51,203 nt of DNA from Longimicrobium sp. (GCA_036389795.1 DASVWD010000007.1:1-51203), one strand, 5' to 3'; positions 40,985 to 48,930 are shown, counted from the stretch's first letter. Made by a program: numbers and translations. Notes: generated by a model not told the origin, from the letters alone.

Positions 40985-41989
40985 ATGCCTTCGAAGAACG
41001 CCGTCCGCAAGCCGAAGCCCACGCCCAGGAAGGCGCCGCCGCCCAACGTGCGCGCCGCCGACGCGGGGCCGGAGCTGATCCCGGCCAGGGGGAAGGCGTG
41101 CGAGGTGAAGGTGGGCGGCAAGGCGGTGCGGCTCACCAACCTGCACAAGCCGTTCTGGCCGGAGCTGGGGATCACCAAGGGCGACCTGCTGCGCTACTAC
41201 CTCGCCGTCTCGAAGTGGCTGCTGCCGCACCTGAAGGACCGCGCGATGGTGATGAAGCGCTACCCGCAGGGGTGGAACGGCCCGTTCTTCTTCATGAAGC
41301 GCACGCCCGAGCACGCGCCGCCCTGGCTGAAGACGTGCTCGATCCTGCACAAGTCGAAGAGCGTGATCGACTTCCCGATGGTGCAGGACGTGGCGTCGCT
41401 GCTGTGGGTGGTGAACCTGGGGTGCATCGACCTGAACCAGTGGTACGCCACCTGTGACGACTACAACACCCCGGACTACCTGCACTTCGACCTGGACCCC
41501 GTCCCCGGCGCGGACTTCGGCAAGGTGCGCGAGACGGCGCTGCTGGTGCGCGACGGCCTCCGCAAGCTGGGGATGAAGAGCTACCCCAAGACCACGGGGT
41601 CGAAGGGGATCCACGTGTACGTCCCCATCGTGCGCGGGCCGCACCAGAAGCAGGTGTGGGCGTTCGCCAAGGAGTTCGCCCGCGCCATGGAGGCGCTGCA
41701 CCCGGACCTGGTCACCGCCGAGTACCGCGTGGCCAAGCGCCCGCCCGGCCGCGTGCTGGTCGACTACAACCAGAACGCCTGGGGGCGCACGCTGGCCTCG
41801 GTCTACTCGGTGCGCGCCAAGCCGCAGGCCACGGTGTCGACGCCGGTGACGTGGGAGGAGGTGGAGCGGGGGATCGAGATCGAGGACTTCACCCTGCGCA
41901 ACGTCCCCGCGCGCCTGGAGGAGGTGGGCGACCTCTACAAGCCGCTCCTGCAGAGCCGCGGCCGCTTCGACCTGCGCACGCTGCTCTGA
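40985..41989 (+). CDS. LigD-type polymerase/primase domain protein (NHEJ)
   Basis: A stand-alone 334-residue LigD polymerase domain, which in bacterial end joining fills gaps at broken ends, often with ribonucleotides. After a basic Pro-rich N-terminus (KNAVRKPKPTPRKAPPPNVR) it shows LTNLHKPFWPELGITKGDLL, MKRYPQGWNGPFFFMKRTPE, CIDLNQWYATCDDYNTPDYL, the metal-binding HFDLDPVPG, the nucleotide-binding KTTGSKGIHVYVPI and VDYNQNAWGRTLASVYSVRA. In most LigD proteins this domain is fused to ligase and nuclease domains; here the ligase is a separate gene 62 bp downstream, and no phosphoesterase domain or Ku gene is in the window. Confidence 0.93.
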   Translation: MPSKNAVRKPKPTPRKAPPPNVRAADAGPELIPARGKACEVKVGGKAVRLTNLHKPFWPELGITKGDLLRYYLAVSKWLLPHLKDRAMVMKRYPQGWNGPFFFMKRTPEHAPPWLKTCSILHKSKSVIDFPMVQDVASLLWVVNLGCIDLNQWYATCDDYNTPDYLHFDLDPVPGADFGKVRETALLVRDGLRKLGMKSYPKTTGSKGIHVYVPIVRGPHQKQVWAFAKEFARAMEALHPDLVTAEYRVAKRPPGRVLVDYNQNAWGRTLASVYSVRAKPQATVSTPVTWEEVERGIEIEDFTLRNVPARLEEVGDLYKPLLQSRGRFDLRTLL

Positions 41990-42000
41990 GGAAGCGGCGC

Positions 42001-42040
42001 ACTTAGCACTTAGCACCTCGCACTTCGCACTTCGCACTCA
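42001..42040. repeat. Short tandem repeat between the LigD genes
   Basis: Five units CTTAGCA, CTTAGCAC, CTCGCA, CTTCGCA, CTTCGCACT. Unlike most such arrays it runs in the antisense orientation relative to the preceding gene. Confidence 0.75.
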
Positions 42041-42051
42041 GGACTGTTCGA

Positions 42052-43083
42052 ATGGACCTGCCGCTGGGCGTGGACTTCGCCCCCATGGAAGCCGACACCG
42101 CCGCCAAGATCCCAACGGGCCACGGCTGGCACTACGAGCCGAAGTGGGACGGCTTCCGCTGCCTTGCTTTCCGTGACGGCGGCGAGGTGGACCTGCGCTC
42201 GAAGGCGGGGAAGCCGCTGGCGCGCTACTTCCCCGACGTGGCGGAGGCGCTTAAGGAGCTGCGGGCGAAGCGCTTCGTGCTGGACGGCGAGATCGTGGTG
42301 CCGGTGGGCGACACGCTCTCGTTCGAGGAGCTGCAGCTGCGCCTGCACCCGGCGGCCAGCCGCGTGGCGAAGCTGGCGGCGGCGCACCCGGCCACCTTCG
42401 TCGCCTTCGACCTGCTGCTGGGCCCCCGCGGCGGGCCGCTGGCCGACCTGCCGTTCGAGGAGCGGCGGAAGAAGCTGGAGGACTTCGCGGGGCAGTTCTT
42501 CCCCGCGGGCGGGCGCGTCCGCCTCTCGCGCGGGACGACGGACGAGAAGGAGGCCAGGCGCTGGCTCACCGGCGGGCTCGGCGGGCTGGACGGGGTGATG
42601 GCGAAGCGCGTGGACGAGCCGTACCGCTCGGGCGAGCGCGTCGGCATGGTGAAGGTGAAGAACGTGCGCACGGCCGACTGCGTGGTGGGCGGCTTCCGCT
42701 ACGCGCAGAAGGAGCGGATCGTGGGCTCGCTGCTGCTGGGCCTCTACGGCGAGGACGGGCTGCTGCACCACGTGGGCTTCTGCTCGGCGATCCCGCGCGA
42801 GGAGCGGGTGGAGCTGACGCCCAGGCTGGAGAAGCTGGTGCGGCCGCCGGGGTTCACGGGGTCGGCGCCGGGCGGGCCCAGCCGGTGGAGCACGGAGCGC
42901 AGCACGCAGTGGGAGCCTCTCGCGCCCGAGCTCGTGGTGGAGGTACAATACGACCACTTCAGCGGCGGCCGCTTCCGCCACGGGACCGGCTTCGTGCGCT
43001 GGCGCCCCGACAAGGAGCCGCGCCAGTGCCGCATGGAGCAGGTGGCGCGCGAGAGCCGGGCGTCGGCGGGACTGCTGGGGTGA
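42052..43083 (+). CDS. ATP-dependent DNA ligase (LigD ligase domain type)
   Basis: A 343-residue ATP-dependent ligase, the sealing enzyme of bacterial non-homologous end joining. Motif I EPKWDGFRCL has the adenylated Lys31; motif III KRFVLDGEIVV, motif IIIa FVAFDLLLG, motif IV GLDGVMAKRVDEPY and motif V GMVKVKNVRTADCVV follow in order, then the OB-fold domain ending VEVQYDHFSGGRFRHGTGFV and RWRPDKEPRQC. It follows the polymerase-domain gene in the same direction and is its expected partner. Confidence 0.95.
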   Translation: MDLPLGVDFAPMEADTAAKIPTGHGWHYEPKWDGFRCLAFRDGGEVDLRSKAGKPLARYFPDVAEALKELRAKRFVLDGEIVVPVGDTLSFEELQLRLHPAASRVAKLAAAHPATFVAFDLLLGPRGGPLADLPFEERRKKLEDFAGQFFPAGGRVRLSRGTTDEKEARRWLTGGLGGLDGVMAKRVDEPYRSGERVGMVKVKNVRTADCVVGGFRYAQKERIVGSLLLGLYGEDGLLHHVGFCSAIPREERVELTPRLEKLVRPPGFTGSAPGGPSRWSTERSTQWEPLAPELVVEVQYDHFSGGRFRHGTGFVRWRPDKEPRQCRMEQVARESRASAGLLG

Positions 43084-43124
43084 AGCTTTCGGAGCGCTCC
43101 GACTTACATTTGCGCCGCCGTTGG

Positions 43125-43171
43125 AGCCCCCCTCCCCGGCCCTCCCCCCGCTGCGCGGTGGGAGGGAGAAC
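43125..43171. repeat. Left inverted repeat flanking the DUF559 gene
   Basis: A 47-bp C-rich/G-rich block ending GCGCGGTGGGAGGGAGAAC. Its reverse complement reappears at 43576-43622 with three mismatches; the inner 32 bp are identical. Confidence 0.9.
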
Positions 43172-43255
43172 AGCAACACCGCCTTCGAGAGACTTCGGAT
43201 CGATGCGTGACGTCAGCCGGCGGTCAAGCAGGCGGCAAAGCAGCTTCGCGGCGAG

Positions 43256-43576
43256 ATGACGCAGGCGGAGAAGGTGCTCTGGGAGGGCCTGCGGAAGGGG
43301 CGCCTCGACGGGCTGCACTTCCGCAAACAGCATCCGATCCACCGCTTCATCCTCGATTTCTTCTGCGCGCCACTGAAGCTCTGTGTGGAGGTCGACGGGT
43401 CGGTTCACGAGCAGCAGCGCGAGCGGGACGAGGAGCGCACCACCCATCTCGCCGCGCGCGGAATCACGGTGCTGCGGTTCACGAACGACGAGGTGCTGAA
43501 CGACAGGGCGAGCGTGCTGCGGCGCATCCGGATGGAAGCCCGGCGACTCGCGGCGATGGACGCACCCGAAGTGTAG
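43256..43576 (+). CDS. DUF559 (Vsr/PD-(D/E)xK-like) endonuclease-domain protein
   Basis: A 106-residue DUF559 protein: MTQAEKVLWEGLRKGRLDGL, FRKQHPIHRFILDFFCAPLK, LCVEVDGSVHEQQRERDEER and TVLRFTNDEVLNDRASVLRR. The Asp in ILDFF and Glu-Val-Asp-Gly match the restriction-endonuclease-like core. Coding-like residues (VKQAAKQLRGE) continue upstream of the ATG back to a stop at 43208, as in family members with a longer N-terminus, but no start codon is there, so the 5' end may be trimmed. The gene is enclosed by near-identical 47-bp inverted repeats and its stop codon touches the right one. Confidence 0.88.
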   Translation: MTQAEKVLWEGLRKGRLDGLHFRKQHPIHRFILDFFCAPLKLCVEVDGSVHEQQRERDEERTTHLAARGITVLRFTNDEVLNDRASVLRRIRMEARRLAAMDAPEV

Positions 43577-43622
43577 TTCTCCCTCCCACCGCGCAGCGGG
43601 GGGAGGGTCGGGGAGGGGGCTT
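43576..43622. repeat. Right inverted repeat flanking the DUF559 gene
   Basis: Begins GTTCTCCCTCCCACCGCGCA and is the near-exact reverse complement of 43125-43171. It starts at the last base of the DUF559 stop codon. Confidence 0.9.
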
Positions 43623-43692
43623 CCCGCGGCCGCGCGAACGTCCGCTCGATGCTCCGATCAAACCCAGCTTGCAGTTCCACACGACGGAACCG

Positions 43693-44583
43693 ATGCCACA
43701 CATCTTCGGCACGCACGCCGTGGACAACGGCGGGATCGACATGGCGGTGCGCCGGGCCGCCGGCGCGGGGCTCCGCGCGGTGCAGGTCTTCTCCGCCAAG
43801 CCTACCTTCTACGGCGACAAGTCGGGGATCAACCCCAAGCGCGTCGAGCGCTTCCGGCAGGCGCTGGAGGAGACGGGGATCGACCCCGCCCACGTGGTGG
43901 TGCACGCGGCGTACGTGCTGAGCGTGGCCACGGCGGACCCCGACAAGTGGGCGCGCGCCGCGGCCGGGCTGGCCAAGGAGATGGAGCGCTCCACCGCGCT
44001 CGGCGTGGGCGCGGTGTGCTTCCACCCCGGCTCGGCGAGCGACGGCGACACCGCGGCGGCGGCCCAGCGCGTGGCGAAGGCCATCACCGGCGCGCTCGAG
44101 GGCGTGAAGGGGAAGACGCGGCTCCTGGTGGAGAACACGGCGGGCGCGGGGAAGACGCTGGGGCGCACCGCGGCCGAGGTGGCCGACATCCTCCGCCACG
44201 TCCCCGACGAGCTGCGCGAGCGCACCGGGTACGGGCTCGACACCTGCCACCTGTTCGCGTCGGGGTACGACATCCACGCCTCGCAGAAGCGCTTCGGCGA
44301 GATCCTGGACGAGTTCGAGGACGCCGCCGGCGAGCGCCCCGGCTTCTTCCACCTGAACGACAGCGAGGGCGCGCTCGGCAGCAACCGCGACCGCCACGTG
44401 CTGCTGGGCGACGGGCAGATCGGCGCGGAGCCGTTCCGCTGGCTGCTGAAGGACAAGCGCAGCCGCGGCGTCCCGCTCATCCTGGAGACGCCGCAGGAGA
44501 ACTACGACGTGGGGCCCGACGACCCCTCGCCCGACCCGTACGACCTGCGCATGGCGGCGCTCCTGAAGGAGCTGGCGGGATGA
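43693..44583 (+). CDS. nfo: Deoxyribonuclease IV / endonuclease IV family (AP endonuclease)
   Basis: Cleaves DNA at abasic sites in base-excision repair, completing what uracil glycosylase begins. At 296 residues it has the family TIM-barrel zinc ligands: HIFGTHAVDNGGI at the start, HVVVHAAYVLSVAT, VCFHPGSASDGD, LLVENTAGAGKT (Glu), GLDTCHLFASGYD (Asp, His), FFHLNDSEGALGSNRDRH with the Asp-x-His pair, and LILETPQEN. One difference is GTHAV where the E. coli enzyme has GAHVS. The ATG at 43693 begins the barrel. It lies directly after the DUF559 element and close to the LigD genes. Confidence 0.95.
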   Translation: MPHIFGTHAVDNGGIDMAVRRAAGAGLRAVQVFSAKPTFYGDKSGINPKRVERFRQALEETGIDPAHVVVHAAYVLSVATADPDKWARAAAGLAKEMERSTALGVGAVCFHPGSASDGDTAAAAQRVAKAITGALEGVKGKTRLLVENTAGAGKTLGRTAAEVADILRHVPDELRERTGYGLDTCHLFASGYDIHASQKRFGEILDEFEDAAGERPGFFHLNDSEGALGSNRDRHVLLGDGQIGAEPFRWLLKDKRSRGVPLILETPQENYDVGPDDPSPDPYDLRMAALLKELAG

Positions 44584-44615
44584 GGCCGCGGGTCCTCCAC
44601 ACCCCCTGATCGTCC

Positions 44616-44879
44616 ATGTCCGACGACGAGGTGCGGCGGCGCCGCGAGCTGCGCCGCCGCTTCCTGGAGCTGCTGTACGAGCACTCCGAGCGCGGCGACA
44701 GCGAGTACCAGGACGGCTACGAGCTGGCCGCCGGGCTGGGGCTCTCGCGCCAGGACGCCGAGCGCGTGGTGCGCTACCACGAGGACCTGGGGTTCGTGCG
44801 CAAGTCGGGGAGCCACGGCCTCACCGTGCGCATCACCGCGCAGGGGATCGACCACGTGGAAGCCGGCGGCGGGGGATGA
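44616..44879 (+). CDS. Small winged-helix-like protein
   Basis: An 87-residue protein with a winged-helix pattern: RRRFLELLYEHSERGDSEYQ, then DGYELAAGLGLSRQDAERVV, then RYHEDLGFVRKSGSHGLTVR and ITAQGIDHVE. Such small proteins may bind DNA or act as an adaptor. Its stop overlaps the next start (ATGA), placing it in an operon with the YhcH-like gene and possibly nfo, 32 bp upstream. Confidence 0.8.
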   Translation: MSDDEVRRRRELRRRFLELLYEHSERGDSEYQDGYELAAGLGLSRQDAERVVRYHEDLGFVRKSGSHGLTVRITAQGIDHVEAGGGG

Positions 44880-45334
44880 TCCTCACCACGCTGGCCGGGG
44901 CGGACGCCTACGCGCGCCTGGCGCCGGGGATCGCCGCGGGGCTGGCCTGGCTGCGCGCCTTCGACCCGGCCACGCCGGACGGGCGGCACCCGGTGGACGG
45001 CGACCGCGTGTTCGCGCTGGTGTCGTCGTACGACACCGGGCCGGCCACGGAGCGGCGCTTCGAGTCGCACCGGCGGCACCTGGACCTCCAGTACGTCGCC
45101 TCGGGCGCCGAGCGCATCCTGCACGCGCCCGCCGCGGAGCTGGCGGTCGAGACGCCGTACCGCGAGGAGGACGACATCGTCTTCTACGCCGAGCCGAAGG
45201 CCAGCAGCTCGCTCCTGCTGCGCGCCGGCGCGCTGGCCGTCTTCCACCCCGGCGACGCGCACAAGCCCGGCTGCATGGCCGGCGGCCGCGACGCCGTGCG
45301 CAAGGTGGTCGTCAAGGTGAGGATCGCCCAGTGA
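44876..45334 (+). CDS. YhcH/YjgK/YiaL family protein (DUF386)
   Basis: A 152-residue cupin-like protein. Family features: VFALVSSYDTGPATERRFES, HRRHLDLQYVASGAERI, AEPKASSSLLLRAGALAVFH, PGDAHKPGC. The HRRHLDLQ, Glu and DAHKP residues form the metal site known in YhcH/EbgC-type proteins, which bind or isomerise sugars. Overlaps its neighbours on both sides (ATGA upstream, GTGA downstream), so it is translated as part of an operon. Confidence 0.93.
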   Translation: MILTTLAGADAYARLAPGIAAGLAWLRAFDPATPDGRHPVDGDRVFALVSSYDTGPATERRFESHRRHLDLQYVASGAERILHAPAAELAVETPYREEDDIVFYAEPKASSSLLLRAGALAVFHPGDAHKPGCMAGGRDAVRKVVVKVRIAQ

Positions 45335-45945
45335 GCGACGCCGACCTCCGCCAGGCGCTGCACGAGGCCGTCGGCGATTCCAGCCTCCCGCACGTCCGGA
45401 GGATGTCGCTGGCCGCGGCGATCGTCTCGACGGCGCTCGAACGGGCGGGGATGGAGGCGACGCTCGTCGGTGGGAGCGCCATCGAGTTCTACGTGACCGG
45501 CAGCTACACGACGGCCGACATCGACTTCATCGTGGAGCGCGCGACCCGCGAGAAGCTGGCGGAGGTGTTCGCCGCGCTGGGGATGCAGCGGAAGGACCGG
45601 CACTGGTACGTAGGCGACCTGTACTTCGAGGTGCCGAGCTTCCGGCGCGAAGATCCCGCGCTTACGTTCGAAGTCGGCCCGTTCACGCTCCGCGTCATCG
45701 CCCGCGAGGTCGTGCTCGCGGAGCGGATCACCGGCTTCAAGTACTGGAAGTACTGGGGCTACGGCTTGCAGGCGGTGGACATGATCCGCACCTTCCGTCA
45801 TCTGATCGACGAAGAAGCGCTGCGGAACTGGCTGAAACGCGAACAGGCCGAAGACGCCTACGACCTCCTCTGTGACGTGGCCGATTCGGGCAGGGAGCTC
45901 ACCGAGCGGGAAATGGGCGAGATCTGGCAGTCCCGCTTCGGTTGA
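45331..45945 (+). CDS. Nucleotidyltransferase-like protein (DUF6036/AbiEii-like)
   Basis: A 204-residue protein with a minimal nucleotidyltransferase signature LVGGSAIEFYVTGSYTTADI followed by DF: Gly-Gly-Ser, then the Asp-Ile-Asp metal-binding pair. The rest is helical (RHLIDEEALRNWLKREQAED, YDLLCDVADSGRELTEREM). Relatives include AbiEii-type toxins and unassigned DUF6036 proteins. The GTG start overlaps the upstream TGA (GTGA). A small ORF follows 10 bp downstream and could be a partner. Confidence 0.78.
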   Translation: MSDADLRQALHEAVGDSSLPHVRRMSLAAAIVSTALERAGMEATLVGGSAIEFYVTGSYTTADIDFIVERATREKLAEVFAALGMQRKDRHWYVGDLYFEVPSFRREDPALTFEVGPFTLRVIAREVVLAERITGFKYWKYWGYGLQAVDMIRTFRHLIDEEALRNWLKREQAEDAYDLLCDVADSGRELTEREMGEIWQSRFG

Positions 45946-45955
45946 CGGAGGGACC

Positions 45956-46237
45956 ATGATCAACCTCGAAGACATCGATTGGTCGCGGCTCCAGGAGATG
46001 TGGGACCGCAGCGCCGCCGCCGTCGAGGAGGTGCGCCGCCGTTCCGATCCGACCGGGATGACGCGCCCCGCCCGCGACCCCGAGGAGGCCGCGTTCCTGC
46101 GCGAGACGGGGCAGGAGGGGCCGTTCCTGGAGGTGGCGATGCCCGGCTGGCGCGAGTGGCTGGAGAAGCGCGACAAGCCCGCGCGCTGCTACTCGCCGTA
46201 CTGGAAACCCGAGGACGACGATCCGGCGACGTCCTGA
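45956..46237 (+). CDS. Small hypothetical protein downstream of the nucleotidyltransferase-like gene
   Basis: A 93-residue acidic protein (LEDIDWSRLQEMWDRSAAAV, RPARDPEEAAFLRETGQEG, EVAMPGWREWLEKRDKPARC). No domain recognised. GGAGGGA precedes the ATG at 45956, and the 10-bp gap to the previous gene suggests co-translation. A terminator follows. Confidence 0.75.
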   Translation: MINLEDIDWSRLQEMWDRSAAAVEEVRRRSDPTGMTRPARDPEEAAFLRETGQEGPFLEVAMPGWREWLEKRDKPARCYSPYWKPEDDDPATS

Positions 46238-46261
46238 GCCGGCTCCGCGGTCGTAAGGAAA

Positions 46262-46294
46262 CGGGTCGGGCCCCCACGCAGGGAGCCCGGCCCG
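46262..46294 (+). terminator. Terminator of the nfo-to-hypothetical gene run
   Basis: CGGGTCGGGC and GCCCGGCCCG pair over 10 bp with one G-U, followed by CTTCGTTCG, about 25 bp after the last stop codon. Confidence 0.65.
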
Positions 46295-46395
46295 CTTCGT
46301 TCGATCGTCGATGGCGATGACGTTTTCCACCCGCCCTCCACGGCTTACATTGGCGGCTCGCACGTTCCCGTCGACGCCCACCCCCGATCAGCCCG

Positions 46396-46818
46396 ATGCC
46401 CGAGCCCACCGCCGACGAGCGCCCGACCGCCAACGCCGCCACGCTGTTCATCATCCGCCTCTCGCTCCTGGCGGGCGTCGCGATGTTCGGCGCCGTGACG
46501 TGGTTCCTGTACTCGAGGGGGCGGCAGCCTTCCGCTCCGGACCCGGTGCTCGACTGGGTGGTGATCGGCGTGTGGGCCGCCGTGGCGGTGGGGCTGATGC
46601 TGATGTCGCGCCGCTACCGCGCGGCGCCGCGCCGGACCGACCGCGTGACGCTGGCCATCATCGGCTGGGCGTTCGGCGAAGCGGCGGCGATGTTCGGTGG
46701 CGTGCACTACTTCATCACCGGCAACCCGCTGCGCTACGGCTACGGGCTGCTGATCTTCTGCATCGCGCTGATGCTCTTCCCGATCCCGCGGGACGAGGAC
46801 CCGCGGGCGCACCGGTAG
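46396..46818 (+). CDS. Four-helix membrane protein of unknown function
   Basis: A 140-residue inner-membrane protein with four predicted transmembrane segments: FIIRLSLLAGVAMFGAVTWF, WVVIGVWAAVAVGLMLM, LAIIGWAFGEAAAMFGGVHY and YGLLIFCIALMLFPI. Two basic loops (SRRYRAAPRRTDR and the C-terminal RDEDPRAHR) suggest cytoplasmic faces. No family recognised. Confidence 0.75.
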   Translation: MPEPTADERPTANAATLFIIRLSLLAGVAMFGAVTWFLYSRGRQPSAPDPVLDWVVIGVWAAVAVGLMLMSRRYRAAPRRTDRVTLAIIGWAFGEAAAMFGGVHYFITGNPLRYGYGLLIFCIALMLFPIPRDEDPRAHR

Positions 46819-46847
46819 GCACGACGAGAGGATCGGCTCCGTCGGTT

Positions 46848-46953
46848 CCGTAGGGGCGAGCCTGCGAGTCCGAGCGGAGCCGGCATCGGCGCGGGACCCG
46901 CCGTCGCGCGCGCCGCCGACACCCGCCGGGCGAGGCAGGCCTCGCCCCTGCGG
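46848..46953 (+). mobile_element. MITE-like element, copy 2
   Basis: CCGTAGGGGCGAGCCTGCGA at the left and GAGGCAGGCCTCGCCCCTGC at the right form terminal inverted repeats around a GC-rich, non-coding interior. The right end stops one base before the stop codon of the thioredoxin-like gene (46955). Confidence 0.7.
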
Positions 46954-46954
46954 G

Positions 46955-47482
46955 TCACGAGCGGCGGGCGAGGGACTCCGCGAGCAGCCGCGTGAGCTCG
47001 GGGTCGTCGGCCTTGACGGGGCCCACGTGCTTCCAGAGCACGGTGCCGTCGGGAGCGATCAGGAAGGTGCTCGGCACGCCCACGGTGCCGAAGGTGGAGG
47101 CCACGTCGTTGCCCGGGTCGTGCCAGACGTCGTACGTCACCCCGTACTCGACGGCGAACTCGCGGATCGCGTCCTCCATCCCCGCCTCGTCGATGCTCAC
47201 CCCCACCAGCCTCAAGCCCCGCCCGCCGTTCGCCACGTGCAGGCGCTCGAGGTCGGGGAGCTCCTGGCGGCAGGGCTGGCACCAGGTGGCCCACACGTTC
47301 AGCAGCACCGTCTGCCCGCGCAGCCCCTCCAGCGACACGGGCTTGCCGTCCAGCGTCCGCGCCGCGTAGGCCGGCGCCGGGTCGCCCACCTGCGGCGGCC
47401 CCTTGCCGCGGATCGCGTCGCACCCCGAGGCGAGCACCGCCAGCGCCAGGGCGGCGGCGAAGACCGGCAGGCGGCGTCTCAT
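46955..47482 (-). CDS. TlpA/ResA-like thioredoxin lipoprotein
   Basis: A 175-residue membrane-anchored thiol-disulfide oxidoreductase. Lipobox LASGC gives Cys21. Redox motif WCQPC (Cys68, Cys71) sits in LLNVWATWCQPCRQELPDLE; GVPSTFLIAPDG contains the cis-Pro. TlpA-like proteins reduce target disulfides in the periplasm, for example in cytochrome c or copper-site assembly. Its start overlaps the stop of the sialidase-like gene upstream (ATGA), so both are made together. Confidence 0.94.
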   Translation of the reverse strand: MRRRLPVFAAALALAVLASGCDAIRGKGPPQVGDPAPAYAARTLDGKPVSLEGLRGQTVLLNVWATWCQPCRQELPDLERLHVANGGRGLRLVGVSIDEAGMEDAIREFAVEYGVTYDVWHDPGNDVASTFGTVGVPSTFLIAPDGTVLWKHVGPVKADDPELTRLLAESLARRS

Positions 47483-48720
47483 CGTCCCTCCTCCAGCGCG
47501 GCGGCGGCCGTGTGCACCGCCGAGGGCCTCCCCGGCTCCGTCCAGGCGAAGACGACCTGGCGCCCCACGCGCGTCATGCGCGGGAAGCCGCTGGCCCGCT
47601 CCGCGCTGGACGACGCCACCACGCGCGGCGCGCCCATCCGTCCGTCGGCGGCCACGTGGCGGACGCGCACCTCGGCCGCCTTCTCGCCCGTCGCCTCCAT
47701 CCAGCTCACCAGCGCACCGGTCTCCAGCAGCTCCACGTCCACGCGCCCCAGCGGCTGCCCGCCGTCCACCTGCACCGGCGCGCCGAAGGTGGCGCCCGCA
47801 TCGTCCGAGAACGCCACCCGCACCCGCGCCGTGCTGTCCGCGCCGGTGAACCACGCCACCGCCACCCGCTCTCCGTCGGCCGACACCGCGGGTCCGTTCA
47901 CCGGGCAGGCGGGCATCACCCAGCCGTCCGCGTGCACGGGCTTCGGAGCCGTCCAGGCGCCGTTCACCCGCCGCACCGCGTAGATGTCGCGCACCTCGTC
48001 GGCCGAGCGGTCGCGGTAGACCACGATCGGCCCCGCCGACGTCATCGCCAGCCCCGTCTGGCAGCAGTCGCAGATGCGCTCGTCCACCGGCCGCTCCGCG
48101 CCCAGCGAGCCGTCCGCCGCCAGCGTGGTGCTCACCAGCATCATCTCCTCGGTCGGCTCGCCCCCGCCGGGGCCCCGCGCGTACCTGCGCCCGTCGAGCC
48201 AGACGGCGCCCAGCGAGTCGCCCCCCGCCGCCCAGAGCGACGCGAAGCCGTGCTCCGCCGGCACGCCGTCGCGGTGCGGCACCACCCCGGGCGACCAGGT
48301 GGCGCCCCCGTCCGCCGACCAGGCGATGCGCACGTCGTAGGCGTACTTGTCGGCGCCGCTCTTCTGCAGCCAGTGCGCCGCCATCCGCCCGCCCGGCAGC
48401 ACCGCCAGCGACGGGAAGTCGGCCCAGTTCACGAACCAGCCGCCCCCGGCCGCGATGGTGCGCGGCGCCGACCAGCGCCCGCCCTCCAGCACCGAGTAGC
48501 GGAGCGCGTGCGTCGAGTCCGGCCCCGGCTCGATCCACGACAGGTAGGCGCGCCCGTCCGCCCCCGTGGTCAGGTTCGGCTCCGCGCTCCCCGCCGCCGC
48601 GGGCGAGGCGATCTCGCGCAGCTCCCCCAGCACCGGCCCCGCGCCGCCCATCCCGCAGGCGCCCAGGACGAGCGCGGCCGGGCCGATCGACGCGAGAAGG
48701 GCCGCAAATCTCTTCCCCAT
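47479..48720 (-). CDS. Sialidase-like beta-propeller lipoprotein
   Basis: A 413-residue exported lipoprotein (lipobox LGAC, Cys22). BNR/Asp-box-like repeats appear at RIAWSADGGATWSPG and RVAFSDDAGATFGAP, and a six-bladed fold is likely, but catalytic sialidase residues cannot be confirmed. The segment DERICDCCQTGLAM holds a CxCC cluster, unusual in a sialidase and a possible metal or redox site. It is coupled to the downstream TlpA-like gene, and a TonB-dependent receptor gene lies upstream in the same direction. The ATG at 48720 starts the signal peptide; the repeats upstream make the longer frame unlikely. Confidence 0.84.
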   Translation of the reverse strand: MGKRFAALLASIGPAALVLGACGMGGAGPVLGELREIASPAAAGSAEPNLTTGADGRAYLSWIEPGPDSTHALRYSVLEGGRWSAPRTIAAGGGWFVNWADFPSLAVLPGGRMAAHWLQKSGADKYAYDVRIAWSADGGATWSPGVVPHRDGVPAEHGFASLWAAGGDSLGAVWLDGRRYARGPGGGEPTEEMMLVSTTLAADGSLGAERPVDERICDCCQTGLAMTSAGPIVVYRDRSADEVRDIYAVRRVNGAWTAPKPVHADGWVMPACPVNGPAVSADGERVAVAWFTGADSTARVRVAFSDDAGATFGAPVQVDGGQPLGRVDVELLETGALVSWMEATGEKAAEVRVRHVAADGRMGAPRVVASSSAERASGFPRMTRVGRQVVFAWTEPGRPSAVHTAAAALEEGR

Positions 48721-48721
48721 C

Positions 48722-48756
48722 TCACTTTCGCACTTTCGCACTTGGCACCTGGCACT
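48722..48756 (-). repeat. TTTCGCAC tandem repeat before the propeller gene
   Basis: Four units (CTTTCGCA, CTTTCGCA, CTTGGCA, CCTGGCA) lie directly upstream of the start codon on the 5' side, joining the gene to repeat copy E. Confidence 0.75.
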
Positions 48757-48908
48757 GCGGTTTTGGGCGTGTCCCTCCGCTGCGCTCCGGGCCGGGCTGC
48801 GCGCGCGGTAGGGCACGATACCACCGTGCCCAACCGCGCCGGGCCGCCGCCGCCACGAAACCCCCGTGGCGGCGCCGTCCCGGCCCTCCGGGCGCGCATC
48901 CCTCACGC
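48755..48908 (-). repeat. Dispersed ~155-bp hairpin repeat, copy E (subfamily 2, inverted)
   Basis: Core hairpin at 48803-48839 has arms GCGCGGT and ACCGCGC like copy C, and the small hairpin GCCC-TCC-GGGC (reverse of copy C). Orientation is opposite to copies A, C and D. Confidence 0.9.
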
Positions 48909-48930
48909 GAGTCTCGTCGCAGTCCACAAT

